From positions 1 to 64,000 of the forward strand of contig JAFLVE010000011.1 of NCBI GenBank assembly GCA_022511445.1: DNA of 64,000 nt, given 5' to 3'. The stretch's first letter is position 1, and each line of letters begins with the position of its first letter. This stretch comes from Clostridiales bacterium (GTDB taxonomy: Bacteria; Bacillota; Clostridia; Christensenellales; Pumilibacteraceae). The position numbers and the translations under genes were made by a program. Shown here one piece after another: positions 1 through 9,631 of this stretch. The notes beneath the pieces were generated by a model, which saw nothing but the letters and a program-made list of their open reading frames with translations, did no database searches and was not told the origin of the DNA.

Positions 1-41
1 TATAGTGTATATAAAAAAGCAATCGGGTAATAATCGTAAGC

Positions 42-563
42 ATGAAAACGAACAAATTGTATGTTAAAATCCTGTCCTTTGTGTTGTCTTTCTGCATGAT
101 TATTTGTTTACCTATAATAATTTTGTCGTGTAAGGAAAATAATACATACAGCGGAGAACTGCTTCGACTGCATATACGCGCCAACTCGAACAGCGAGCCC
201 GACCAAGCCGTCAAGCTGAAGGTGCGCGACAGCATCAATCAATACCTTGCGGAAAATATCACAGCAACCTCGTTTGCGGCGGCGTACGCCGAAATAGGGT
301 TGAGACTCAAAAAGATTTCCGATATTGCGGACAACGTACTGCAAGCCAACGGTTTTTACTACGGCGCAAAGGCGGAATTAGCTAACGAGTATTTCCCGAC
401 AAGAGTGTACGGCAACGTGGAGGTCAAGGAAGGATTCTACGACGCGCTCATTGTTAAGCTCGGCGAAGGGAAGGGGGATAACTGGTGGTGCGTTGTATAT
501 CCGCCGTTATGCTACGGCGACAAGTTCGAGTACAAGTCGATATTTGCGGAGCTGTTCGGCTAA
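42..563 (+). CDS. spoIIR: Stage II sporulation protein R (SpoIIR)
   Basis: N-terminal TM followed by LRLHIRANSNSEPDQAVKLKVRD, typical of SpoIIR. Confidence 0.9.
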   Translation: MKTNKLYVKILSFVLSFCMIICLPIIILSCKENNTYSGELLRLHIRANSNSEPDQAVKLKVRDSINQYLAENITATSFAAAYAEIGLRLKKISDIADNVLQANGFYYGAKAELANEYFPTRVYGNVEVKEGFYDALIVKLGEGKGDNWWCVVYPPLCYGDKFEYKSIFAELFG

Positions 564-587
564 AAAAATAATTACGGAAAAACGGAA

Positions 588-1712
588 ATGACAAAGGTTT
601 TAAGACGACAGGTTATAGCGATTTTATTTGCTCTCATTATGCTTGCGGCGCTGGTATCTTACGCGCCGATCGCGCATGCGGAGGTAGCCGCGGGCAACAG
701 TTTCGGCAACGTAGCGGCGGTGCAGGCGCGGCTTAAAACGCTCGGCTACTACACGTCGAGCGTAGACGGCGTGTGGGGAAGCGGAACGACGTCCGCGGTT
801 AAGCGTTACCAAAGCGCAAAAGGGCTTACCTCGGACGGCGTTGTGGGCAGCAAAACGGCAAGCGCGCTCGGCATAAAGCTCCCTATATCGGGCGGAATTT
901 CGTACGGGAAAACGACGGCAAACGTTGCGGCGTTGCAGGCTCGGCTGCGTACTCTCGGCTACTACAAGTCGAAGGTTGACGGCGTCTGGGGCAACAAAAC
1001 GCTTGCCGCGGTTCTTTCCTACCAGTCGGCGGCGGGTCTGACCGTAGACGGCGTGGTGGGCGCGGGCACGTGCGGTAGGCTTGGAATAACAATGTCAGGC
1101 TCCGCGCGCTCGGGCGGTATAAGTAAGGGTAAAACCTCCGACAACATTAAAAAGGTGCAGACCGCGCTTAAAAACGCGGGGTACTATACTTCGAGTGTGG
1201 ACGGGCTGTGGGGCAACAATACTATGTGCGCCGTAATGGCGTTTCAGTCCGATAAAGGGCTTACCGTGGACGGCACGGTGGGCGCCTCTACGGAGCGTGC
1301 GCTCGGAATAACGCTTTCTTCGGGCTCTACCGGCACGGGCGGCGGAGCGGGCGGACTGTCCGACTCCGATCTTACTCTTCTTGCTCGGTGTGTGTACGGC
1401 GAATCGCGCGGGGAGCCGTATACCGGTCAGGTCGCGGTGGCGGCGGTCGTCCTTAACAGGGTGCGTTCGTCCAAATTCCCCAACACGATTTACGGCGTTA
1501 TTTATCAGGCGGGCGCCTTTACCGCGGTTTCCGACGGGCAGATAAATCTAACGCCCAACGAGTCGGCGTACAGAGCGGCGCGCGACGCCGTAAACGGCTG
1601 GGATCCCACGGGCGGTTGCTTGTACTATTACAATCCCGCAACCGCAACGTCGAGCTGGATTTGGTCGCTTACAGTTCATTTGAAAATAGGAAAGCACAAT
1701 TTCGCGCTTTAA
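588..1712 (+). CDS. sleB: Spore cortex-lytic enzyme SleB-like: three peptidoglycan-binding repeats plus Hydrolase_2 domain
   Basis: Three repeats of VxxxQxxLxxLGYYxSxVDGxWGxxT; C-terminal LLARCVYGESRGEPYTGQVAVAAVVLNRV and LYYYNPATATSSWIW...IGKH. Confidence 0.92.
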   Translation: MTKVLRRQVIAILFALIMLAALVSYAPIAHAEVAAGNSFGNVAAVQARLKTLGYYTSSVDGVWGSGTTSAVKRYQSAKGLTSDGVVGSKTASALGIKLPISGGISYGKTTANVAALQARLRTLGYYKSKVDGVWGNKTLAAVLSYQSAAGLTVDGVVGAGTCGRLGITMSGSARSGGISKGKTSDNIKKVQTALKNAGYYTSSVDGLWGNNTMCAVMAFQSDKGLTVDGTVGASTERALGITLSSGSTGTGGGAGGLSDSDLTLLARCVYGESRGEPYTGQVAVAAVVLNRVRSSKFPNTIYGVIYQAGAFTAVSDGQINLTPNESAYRAARDAVNGWDPTGGCLYYYNPATATSSWIWSLTVHLKIGKHNFAL

Positions 1713-1751
1713 TATATAACGGGAAAAACATAATTAAAAGGATAAAAAACT

Positions 1752-2861
1752 ATGACAAACAATCTCAACGAAAAAAGAGGAATGATAATTTCCGTCTCGA
1801 TAATCGTGTCGCTTCTGTACGCTTTGGCGGTGCTTACCGTCGGAATGGTGTTTGCGGTACGCAACAAAATTATCGACGACAAGAAAGAGGAGTCAAAAGT
1901 GTCGGCGCAATTATTGGTCGACGCGAGCAGCGGATTAAAGAACAAGGCGTCCGCTCTGCGCCTTTGCAATAACGAGGAAACCGCCGATAAACTCCTTGAC
2001 GAGGCGCTTATCTACGCCGTACGTGCGGAGACCGCTCTCGAGTGCGACCACGGCGTTTGGTGCGAATGCAGGGCAAAGGAGGCGTTTCTGAACGACGCGT
2101 GCGCCCTTCTTTCGGGAAAGACGAGCGAAGCGATGAAAAAATCGGACTTGCTTTACGCGTACTCGTCGGCGCTTTTGGACTCGCTGTCTAACTCGACCGA
2201 GTTCGAATATAACGGCGAGCTTTTTGAGCAAAAGGACGAGGACGATCACAGCGAGCCGACAGATGAGGATATCGAAAAAGCAAAGGCGCAAATCGACAAG
2301 ATACTGTCCGCGGACAGCGCCGAATATGCGGGTGCGTACCACGGTAAAATTTCGTTCGAGATAACCTCGGGCGGACGGCACGGCTATGCGGTAGTCAAGG
2401 GCGACAAAATATACGAGTTCGCGTTCAGCGGCGGAGCGGGCGACAAGGGCGAGGAAAAAGAGGACGCCGAGAATATTGCTTTATCAACCGCTGAGAAGTG
2501 CGGTTTCGACGGGCTTACGGTCTACTCCTCGTCGAGCGTCGGCGGCGTTACCACGGTTAAGATGTGCCACGAGATAGACGGCGCGGCGTGCCGCGACGAG
2601 TGCGCGAGCGTTACGATAGAGGGCGGCGAGGCGATAGGCTTTACTGCGGGCGAGTGCGAGCATAATCATAAGCTCCCCTCCGTCAAGGTAAAGGAAGCCG
2701 ACGCGCGCAAAAATTCGGGCTCGGAGTCAGAGGGCAGGCTTGTAACCACCTTCGACGGCACGCGCGACAGAGTGTGCTACGAGTACGTTGTAGAATGCGA
2801 GGACGGGATTCACTACGTTTACGTTTGTGCCGAAAACGGCGAACAAATGCAAATAAGATAA
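1752..2861 (+). CDS. YpeB-like germination protein (shortened)
   Basis: Directly downstream of sleB; N-terminal TM, helical N-terminal region, PepSY-like C-terminal segments. Confidence 0.7.
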   Translation: MTNNLNEKRGMIISVSIIVSLLYALAVLTVGMVFAVRNKIIDDKKEESKVSAQLLVDASSGLKNKASALRLCNNEETADKLLDEALIYAVRAETALECDHGVWCECRAKEAFLNDACALLSGKTSEAMKKSDLLYAYSSALLDSLSNSTEFEYNGELFEQKDEDDHSEPTDEDIEKAKAQIDKILSADSAEYAGAYHGKISFEITSGGRHGYAVVKGDKIYEFAFSGGAGDKGEEKEDAENIALSTAEKCGFDGLTVYSSSSVGGVTTVKMCHEIDGAACRDECASVTIEGGEAIGFTAGECEHNHKLPSVKVKEADARKNSGSESEGRLVTTFDGTRDRVCYEYVVECEDGIHYVYVCAENGEQMQIR

Positions 2862-2917
2862 CCGAAAAAGGTTGCAAAAAATAATATAAAGTGATACAAT
2901 GAATGTAGGAGGACACA

Positions 2918-2950
2918 ATGGACAGTTCCGACAGTAGTTGTAGAGAATAA
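2918..2950 (+). CDS. Possible 10-aa leader peptide MDSSDSSCRE upstream of corA
   Basis: AGGAGG at 2907-2912, 5 nt before ATG; followed by overlapping alternative hairpins. Confidence 0.35.
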   Translation: MDSSDSSCRE

Positions 2951-3001
2951 ACAAGCGCCTTTGGATTAAACCGGGCGCTTTGGCCCGTTGTAAAAAGCGT
3001 T

Positions 3002-3940
3002 ATGTTAAAAATCTATGCAATGGAAAGCGGAAAACGCGAGTTATCGGAGTGTGAGGAAATCGCCAAGGGTTGCTGGATTAATTTGTCCAACCCGTCCGAC
3101 CTCGAGGTTCAGCAGGTCTGCGAAAAAACTAATATACCGGAAGATATGATAAAAGCGGCGCTCGACGAGGAAGAACGCGCTCATATCGACGTTGACGACG
3201 ATAATACCCTTATCGTTATAGATATACCTGTCATAAACGAGGAGAAGGACGCGTACGTATATTCTACGCTCCCTCTCGCTGTTTTGTTTAATACGGATTA
3301 TTTTATCACCGTATGTCTGCGCGAGACAATCGTCCTCGAGCGGTTTATTAATAACACAATAAGAAACTTCGACGTTAATAAGCGCACGCGGTTTATTTAT
3401 CAGATTCTCTACACCAACGCGACCATGTATCTCCACTATCTTAAGATGATAGACCGCACAGCTAACCGCATACAGTCGGCGCTGCACCGCTCGCTTAAAA
3501 ATACCGAACTGTTACAGCTTCTCGACCTCGACAAAGCGCTTGTTTACTTTTCTACGTCGCTAAACGCCAATCAGATTGTTATAGACAGATTGAGACAGCT
3601 TAATACCGTTAAGCACTACGAGGACGACAACGACCTCCTCGACGACGTAATCATTGAGAACAAGCAGGCGATAGAGATGGCGTCAATACACCGCGAGGTT
3701 TTGTCGGGCACAATGGACGCGTTCGCCTCGGTTATTAGCAACAACCAAAACATCGTTATGAAGCTCCTTACGGCTATAACCATTTTGCTGACTATCCCTA
3801 CTCTTATTTCCGGTCTTTGGGGAATGAACGTGGGCGTACCGCTTGCCGACAATCCGTACGGGTTTTGGATAATAATAGGAATCATCGCCGCAATACTTAT
3901 CCCCGTTACAATTATCATGATAAAGAAAAAAATGTTTTAG
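3002..3940 (+). CDS. corA: CorA-family divalent cation transporter
   Basis: C-terminal TM pair with GMN motif (GLWGMNVGVPLADNPYGFW). Confidence 0.92.
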   Translation: MLKIYAMESGKRELSECEEIAKGCWINLSNPSDLEVQQVCEKTNIPEDMIKAALDEEERAHIDVDDDNTLIVIDIPVINEEKDAYVYSTLPLAVLFNTDYFITVCLRETIVLERFINNTIRNFDVNKRTRFIYQILYTNATMYLHYLKMIDRTANRIQSALHRSLKNTELLQLLDLDKALVYFSTSLNANQIVIDRLRQLNTVKHYEDDNDLLDDVIIENKQAIEMASIHREVLSGTMDAFASVISNNQNIVMKLLTAITILLTIPTLISGLWGMNVGVPLADNPYGFWIIIGIIAAILIPVTIIMIKKKMF

Positions 3941-3988
3941 CTGCGCGGAAATACGGTACTTCAAAATTAATTATTAACGAGGTGAATT

Positions 3989-4543
3989 ATGACAGCAAAG
4001 GAATGTATGCTATCGCGCCGCAGTACGCGCGCCTTTAAGCCCGACAAGGTGGATAAAGCGCTTTTGGAGCAAATAGCGGAAGCCGGACTTTATGCTCCGT
4101 CCGCCATGAACGAACAGCCCTGGACGCTTACCGTCGTGACCAACGCCCAAAAGCTTGCCGCCGTTAACGCCGCGGTTAAAAAGTATTTCGCCTCCACGGG
4201 GGACGAGCGTCTTGCCGCCCGTGCCGCCGACAAAAATTACTGCTGTTACTACGGCGCGCCCGTTCTTATTATAGTGTCCTGCGAGGCGGGCTCGCTGTAT
4301 CCCGTAGAGGACGCGTCGTGCGCGCTCCAAAACATATTCCTCTCCGCGCACGAATTGGGGCTTGGCAGTTGCTGGATAAATCAGCTCGGCGGCGCCGCGT
4401 GCGACTATCCCGCGGTGCGCGAGCTTCTCGACGGCTTCGGAGTGCCGTCCGCCGACAAGGTGTACGGCTGTGCCGCAATCGGTTATATCGCGTCGGAAAC
4501 GGAGACAAAGCCTCGGCGCGGAAAGGTAAAATTCGTAGATTAA
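3989..4543 (+). CDS. Nitroreductase family protein
   Basis: SRRSTRAFKPDKVDKALLEQIAEAGLYAPSAMNEQPW; SD ACGAGGTG. Confidence 0.9.
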   Translation: MTAKECMLSRRSTRAFKPDKVDKALLEQIAEAGLYAPSAMNEQPWTLTVVTNAQKLAAVNAAVKKYFASTGDERLAARAADKNYCCYYGAPVLIIVSCEAGSLYPVEDASCALQNIFLSAHELGLGSCWINQLGGAACDYPAVRELLDGFGVPSADKVYGCAAIGYIASETETKPRRGKVKFVD

Positions 4544-4597
4544 CGATTAAAATACCATATATTTACAGTCGTTTTTGTATAATTTCCCTCTCTGTTA

Positions 4598-4626
4598 TTG
4601 ACAAAACCCAATCGCGGTTGTATAAT
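4598..4626 (+). promoter_or_regulatory. Sigma-A-type promoter TTGACA-N17-TATAAT, 6 nt before ATG 4633
   Basis: TTGACA 4598-4603, TATAAT 4621-4626. Confidence 0.75.
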
Positions 4627-4632
4627 TGACCT

Positions 4633-6816
4633 ATGGGTGTTTTTGATTTTTCCAAAGTCGAAAATATAATATTCGTAGCGTCGACTGGCGTAGCGTCTTT
4701 ACTTATGCTCGTTTTTCTGTTGACGGCTATCATTAAAGGCAAACACAAGACGGGCGCTTTCGATATTATTGCACGAATTCTTGCCGTGCTCGTGTTTATT
4801 GCGGCGCTTGCGCTTTCTGCCGCCGCCGTTCTTTCCATGCTTAACGGCGCTTACCGCATTGACGCAACCGCGGAGGAAGCCTCGCTTGTTTTCGGCGAGA
4901 CCGTTATAGCTCTCCCGTTACCTCAATATTTCGTCATTCTCAAGGATCTTATAGGCGACGTGCTGTGTTTTGCGCCCGCGCTTTTGTCGCTGTTGGTGCT
5001 TATCGTGGACGGCGCACTCGCGCGTAAAAACTACGAAGCTCCCGCAAAGGGCAAAGCCAAAAAGCCCGCCGTGGACAACCGTACCCCCGAGCAGAAAAAG
5101 CGCGACGCGGAGATAGAAAGAATTCGTCGCCTCGCTTCTTCCGCAGTTAAAAAGACTTCGGCGGCGGCAGGCGATACCGCAAGGGATTCCGCAAAGGACA
5201 AAGCGGAGCCCGCAAAGACAGAGGCGCCCGCGGCGGCGCAGGAAAAGGAAGAGTCCGCCGATTTCGATTGGCGCGTAAGTCCTCCGCCTAAACCCCAACA
5301 GACCGAGTTTGTCGGGCTTTCCGAGGAGAGCGGCAACGACTCGTTCGATTCGTTCGACAGCGATTTCGAGGAAACGGCTTCGCCCAAGGGCGACGGCGCG
5401 TTCGACAGCTTTACCGTTTCGGAAAGCGGCGGCGACGAGGAGGAAAAGCCCGTCGATTCCTTCGAGAGCGAGTCCGAGGAAAACAACGAGTATGTCGTGG
5501 AGGAAGAGGAGCCCGAACAAGACTCTTACGACGAGACTGTTTCAAGCGAAGCCGATCAAACGGAAGATATCGGAGAATCGGTCGGCGGCTACGACGAGCA
5601 AGTAGCGGAAGGCGAAACCGAGGAACAATACGAAACCGAGGAAGAGGAAGCCGAGCAAGATACATACGACGAGCAAGACGCTTACGACGAAGAGGAAACG
5701 GATAGCGAAGCCGAGCAGGGCGAGTTTACCGAGACCGTCGACACTCTTTACAACCCCGACGAGACGGATATACCAAATGCCGAGAGCGCTCAAAACGTTG
5801 AGCCTTACTCCGTAAACGATACCGAAGACGTGGAATCGCTCTACAATCCTAACGAGACCGATATCTACGGCGACGAGCAATACGGTAACAGCGACGACGC
5901 CGCAGAAGAGTCGGACGACAACGTAGAGGAAGTCGCAATCGGCGGCGAGAGCGATATTGACGAGTATGAGGAATACGATGACTCCGACGAAACGGACGGC
6001 GTTTCCGAACAGTCTTACGACGAGACGGTTGCGGACGGCTACGACGAGACCGAGGATTTCGGTATCGGGTCGGACGACGATATTGAGCCGAACAGGGATA
6101 TTTACATTCCCGAAATTCGTACTATAACAAGACAGCGCACCGATTCGACCGAACAGGAGCCCGAGACGGCGTACTCTCAAGAGGACGAAAGCGACGAGCC
6201 GCTTGTGCTCGACGAGCCCGTTCTCGACGAGCCGATTATACCGGAGGAGCCTACGGTCGAAGAGCCCGCAGTCGAGGTGCCCGAACGACCTGTTTATACC
6301 GCACCCGAAAAGCCGGTATACGAGGAGCCTGTTAAGCCGGTAAAACCCGCGGAGCCTGTACGGCATACGCCTCCGCCCGCGCGGCCCGAGCCTCCTCGAC
6401 CCGCCGCGGAGACAAAGCGCCCCGAAAGGCGAGTAGGTCCCGACCCGAATGCAAAGAGCGCGCACGACGAAACCGTCAAAAAGAAGATAGAGCAGGTTAG
6501 GCTGGCGCACGAAACGGAGGCGGCAAAGCGCCGTGAATCGGTTAAAAAGCCGACGGAAAAGGTTGAGCCGAAGGCGGCAAGACCGAGCGGCAGGAGCGCG
6601 ATTCCCGTCGACGTGCCCAAAAAGACCGTTTCTTCGTCAAGGCAAACGGGCGGCGCGAGGACTACTGGTGAGACGAGCGACAAGAAAAAGCTTCCGCTTA
6701 CCCGCCGCTACGTAATTATCAACAGGACCAATGCGGTCAACGTTTTCAACGATTATCTTAAAGAGCGCGGAAAAGAAAAGCTCGATTCAATGGTCACCAC
6801 AATCATACTCAAATAG
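4633..6816 (+). CDS. Membrane protein with long acidic low-complexity region, proline-rich linker and basic C-terminus; unknown function
   Basis: Three predicted TM segments at N-terminus, then Glu/Asp-rich repeats, EEPxx repeats, conserved-looking C-terminal RRYVIINRTNAVNVFNDYLKERGKEK. Confidence 0.75.
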   Translation: MGVFDFSKVENIIFVASTGVASLLMLVFLLTAIIKGKHKTGAFDIIARILAVLVFIAALALSAAAVLSMLNGAYRIDATAEEASLVFGETVIALPLPQYFVILKDLIGDVLCFAPALLSLLVLIVDGALARKNYEAPAKGKAKKPAVDNRTPEQKKRDAEIERIRRLASSAVKKTSAAAGDTARDSAKDKAEPAKTEAPAAAQEKEESADFDWRVSPPPKPQQTEFVGLSEESGNDSFDSFDSDFEETASPKGDGAFDSFTVSESGGDEEEKPVDSFESESEENNEYVVEEEEPEQDSYDETVSSEADQTEDIGESVGGYDEQVAEGETEEQYETEEEEAEQDTYDEQDAYDEEETDSEAEQGEFTETVDTLYNPDETDIPNAESAQNVEPYSVNDTEDVESLYNPNETDIYGDEQYGNSDDAAEESDDNVEEVAIGGESDIDEYEEYDDSDETDGVSEQSYDETVADGYDETEDFGIGSDDDIEPNRDIYIPEIRTITRQRTDSTEQEPETAYSQEDESDEPLVLDEPVLDEPIIPEEPTVEEPAVEVPERPVYTAPEKPVYEEPVKPVKPAEPVRHTPPPARPEPPRPAAETKRPERRVGPDPNAKSAHDETVKKKIEQVRLAHETEAAKRRESVKKPTEKVEPKAARPSGRSAIPVDVPKKTVSSSRQTGGARTTGETSDKKKLPLTRRYVIINRTNAVNVFNDYLKERGKEKLDSMVTTIILK

Positions 6817-6831
6817 ATAAGAGGTAAAACT

Positions 6832-7782
6832 ATGTATTGCGTCGGAGTGGATATCGGCGGAATGTCGATAAAAGCCGGTGTTGTAGACGCCAAAGGCAAT
6901 ATTTTAAAGAAAGAAAGCATTCCTACCGTAGTAGATGACGGTCCCGATAAAATTATCGCCGATATGGGCGAGCTCATTTTGCGCCTTGCCGACCCCAAGG
7001 ACAGGGATTTTGTGGGCATAGGCTTGGGTTGTCCGGGCGCTATCAATTCGGCGGCGGGAACGGTCGATCAGGCGTACAACCTTAAGTGGACGAAAGTTCC
7101 GCTTGCCGAAAAGCTGTCGAGATATATAAGCCGCCCCATAGTCGTAAGCAACGACGCCAATGTAGCGGCGCTCGGCGAAACCATGTTCGGCGTAGGTAGA
7201 ACGTACAGTAACACGGTAATGATTACGCTCGGTACCGGCGTAGGCGGCGGAATAATCATAGACAACAAGCTGTACGAGGGCAACGAGAGCAAGGGCGGCG
7301 AACTCGGACATATGGTTATTTCCGTGGACGGCGAGCAGTGTACCTGCGGGCGCAAGGGCTGTCTCGAGGCGTATTGCAGTGCGACCGCGCTTATACACGA
7401 TACTCAAAAGGCTATGAAGGCGGACAAGTCCTCCAAAATGTGGGAGTACGCTCAAGGCTCGCTCGACAAGGTCAGCGGAAAAACGGCGTTTGAATGCAGT
7501 AAGCTGGGCGACGAGAGCGCGATTAAGGTAGTAGACCGCTTTGTTAAATATCTCGGCGAGGGCATGCTCAATTTCGCAAACATATTCAGACCGCAGGCGA
7601 TTATACTCGGCGGCGGAATTTGCGCTCAGGGCGCGTACCTTATAAACAAGCTTAAGGACTACTGCGTAGAACGCGATTACGGCTTTGCCGGTATGCCGCG
7701 CTTTGATATCCTTACCGCGCAGCTCGGCAACGACGCGGGCATAATCGGAGCGGCGGCGCTCATTTTTTCCAACAATCAGTAA
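6832..7782 (+). CDS. ROK family glucokinase
   Basis: GVDIGGMSIKAGVVD, ROK signature and zinc motif CTCGRKGCLEAYCS. Confidence 0.92.
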   Translation: MYCVGVDIGGMSIKAGVVDAKGNILKKESIPTVVDDGPDKIIADMGELILRLADPKDRDFVGIGLGCPGAINSAAGTVDQAYNLKWTKVPLAEKLSRYISRPIVVSNDANVAALGETMFGVGRTYSNTVMITLGTGVGGGIIIDNKLYEGNESKGGELGHMVISVDGEQCTCGRKGCLEAYCSATALIHDTQKAMKADKSSKMWEYAQGSLDKVSGKTAFECSKLGDESAIKVVDRFVKYLGEGMLNFANIFRPQAIILGGGICAQGAYLINKLKDYCVERDYGFAGMPRFDILTAQLGNDAGIIGAAALIFSNNQ

Positions 7783-7815
7783 TATCTCGGGGAAACCCGA
7801 AAAGGAGACAATATT

Positions 7816-8355
7816 ATGAAAGATTTAAAAGGCACCAAAACCGAACAGAACCTCATGTCCGCTTTCTCGGGCGAGAGTATGGCTCGCAACAAGTACGACT
7901 ATTATGCTTCTCAGGCCAAAAAGGACGGCTACGAGCAGATAGCCGCTATTTTTGCCGAGACCGCTCTTAACGAAAAGGAGCACGCCAAGCTTTGGTACAA
8001 GCTTCTTAACGGCGGCATTAACGACACGCTTACCAACCTTAAGGACGCCGCAGGCGGCGAAAACTACGAGTGGACCGAGATGTACAAGACGTTTGCCGAG
8101 GAAGCCGAAAAGGAAGGCTTTACTCAAATCGCAACCCTTTTCCGCAAGGTCGCCGCAATCGAAAAGACGCACGAAGAGCGTTACCTTAAGCTCGCCATGA
8201 ACGTCGAAAACGACGGCGTGTTCAAAAAGGGCACGCAGGTTGTTTGGGTGTGCATGAACTGCGGTCACATGCTCGTAGGCCCTGAGGCGCCCGCGGCTTG
8301 CCCCGTCTGCGCTCATCCCCGTTCCTTCTTCGCGATGAAGCCCGAAAACTATTAA
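7816..8355 (+). CDS. Rubrerythrin
   Basis: Ferritin-like N-terminus ([16 protein letters not shown]) and rubredoxin-like CxxCGH...CPVCAHP. Confidence 0.95.
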   Translation: MKDLKGTKTEQNLMSAFSGESMARNKYDYYASQAKKDGYEQIAAIFAETALNEKEHAKLWYKLLNGGINDTLTNLKDAAGGENYEWTEMYKTFAEEAEKEGFTQIATLFRKVAAIEKTHEERYLKLAMNVENDGVFKKGTQVVWVCMNCGHMLVGPEAPAACPVCAHPRSFFAMKPENY

Positions 8356-8380
8356 TTAGCTTACTTAAACAAAAGATGAA

Positions 8381-8415
8381 AAAAGGAATTGACTTTTTAT
8401 CGGTCAATTCCTTTT
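8381..8415 (+). terminator. Rho-independent terminator
   Basis: AAAAGGAATTGAC / GTCAATTCCTTTT with 9-nt loop, T-rich tail. Confidence 0.8.
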
Positions 8416-8516
8416 GTTTTATGCTTGAAAAATCCAAGCAACTGTGTTACAATATAGACAGTTACGATTGTGATAAAATATAAAATATTAAAAGGCGGTT
8501 CGAGAGGATAGGAGAG

Positions 8517-9629
8517 ATGATTTTTAAGGAAGTACATAAAAACTTCGGATTCGGGTGTATGCGCCTTCCCAAACGGGACGGCAAGATAGACTATACCGAA
8601 TTCAATAAGATGATAGATAGATTTATCGAGAGCGGGTTTAACTACTTCGACACGGCGCACGGCTACCACGACGGGCTAAGCGAAACATCTATCCGCGACT
8701 GTCTTACCTCGCGCTATCCTCGCGAAAAGTATTTGCTTACAAACAAGCTTACCGAGCCGTATTTTAAAACTCAAGCGGACATTCGTCCCTTTTTCGAAAG
8801 TCAGTTATCTCTTTGCGGCGTGGAGTATTTCGACTTTTATTTAATGCACGCGCAAAACAAAGACAACTACGAGCATTTTAAGCGTTGCCGCGCGTACGAA
8901 ACGGCCTTGGAGCTAAAGAAGGAAGGCAAAATCAAACACTTCGGAATTTCATTTCACGACACGCCCGAGGTGCTCGATAAAATCCTTACCGAGTATCCGC
9001 AGGTGGAAGCGGTGCAGATACAGTTTAACTACCTAGATTACGACGATCCCGCCATTGCCTCGCGCAAATGCTACGAGGTGTGTAGGGCGCACAATAAGCC
9101 GGTCATCGTAATGGAGCCCGTAAAGGGCGGAAGCCTTGTCAATCTTCCCGAGGCGGCTAAAAAACACCTCGACGCGCTTAACGGCGGCAGTGAGGCAAGC
9201 TATGCGCTTCGCTTTGCCGCGGGGTTCGACGGCGTGTTTATGGTGCTTTCCGGAATGAGCGATTTGGCGCAGATGGAAGATAACATTTCGACCATGGTCG
9301 ACTTTAAGCCGCTTAACTCGGCGGAGAGAAACGCGGTGGCGCAGGTGTGCGCCGTGTTTAAGAAAATGGATATTATCGCGTGCACGGCGTGCAGATACTG
9401 CACCGCAGGCTGCCCCAAAAAGATATCTATTCCCGATCTTTTCGCGTGCTTGAACACCAAAAACGTTCACCACGACTGGAACGCCGATTATTACTACACC
9501 GACGTTCACACCAAGTCGGGCGGAAAGGCGTCCGAGTGTATCGAGTGCGGTAAGTGCGAAAACGCGTGCCCGCAGCATCTGCCTATTCGCGCGCTCCTAA
9601 AAGACGTTGCGGCGGAGTTCGAAAAGTAA
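8517..9629 (+). CDS. Aldo/keto reductase with C-terminal 4Fe-4S domain
   Basis: FDTAHGY, LTNKL, CTACRYCTAGCP and CIECGKCENACP. Confidence 0.92.
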   Translation: MIFKEVHKNFGFGCMRLPKRDGKIDYTEFNKMIDRFIESGFNYFDTAHGYHDGLSETSIRDCLTSRYPREKYLLTNKLTEPYFKTQADIRPFFESQLSLCGVEYFDFYLMHAQNKDNYEHFKRCRAYETALELKKEGKIKHFGISFHDTPEVLDKILTEYPQVEAVQIQFNYLDYDDPAIASRKCYEVCRAHNKPVIVMEPVKGGSLVNLPEAAKKHLDALNGGSEASYALRFAAGFDGVFMVLSGMSDLAQMEDNISTMVDFKPLNSAERNAVAQVCAVFKKMDIIACTACRYCTAGCPKKISIPDLFACLNTKNVHHDWNADYYYTDVHTKSGGKASECIECGKCENACPQHLPIRALLKDVAAEFEK

Positions 9630-9631
9630 TT

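Noticed and set aside
5542-6510. 322-aa reverse ORF opposite the acidic protein
   Set aside because: Antisense of repetitive GAG/GAC codons; Leu/Val/Arg-rich shadow with no domain.
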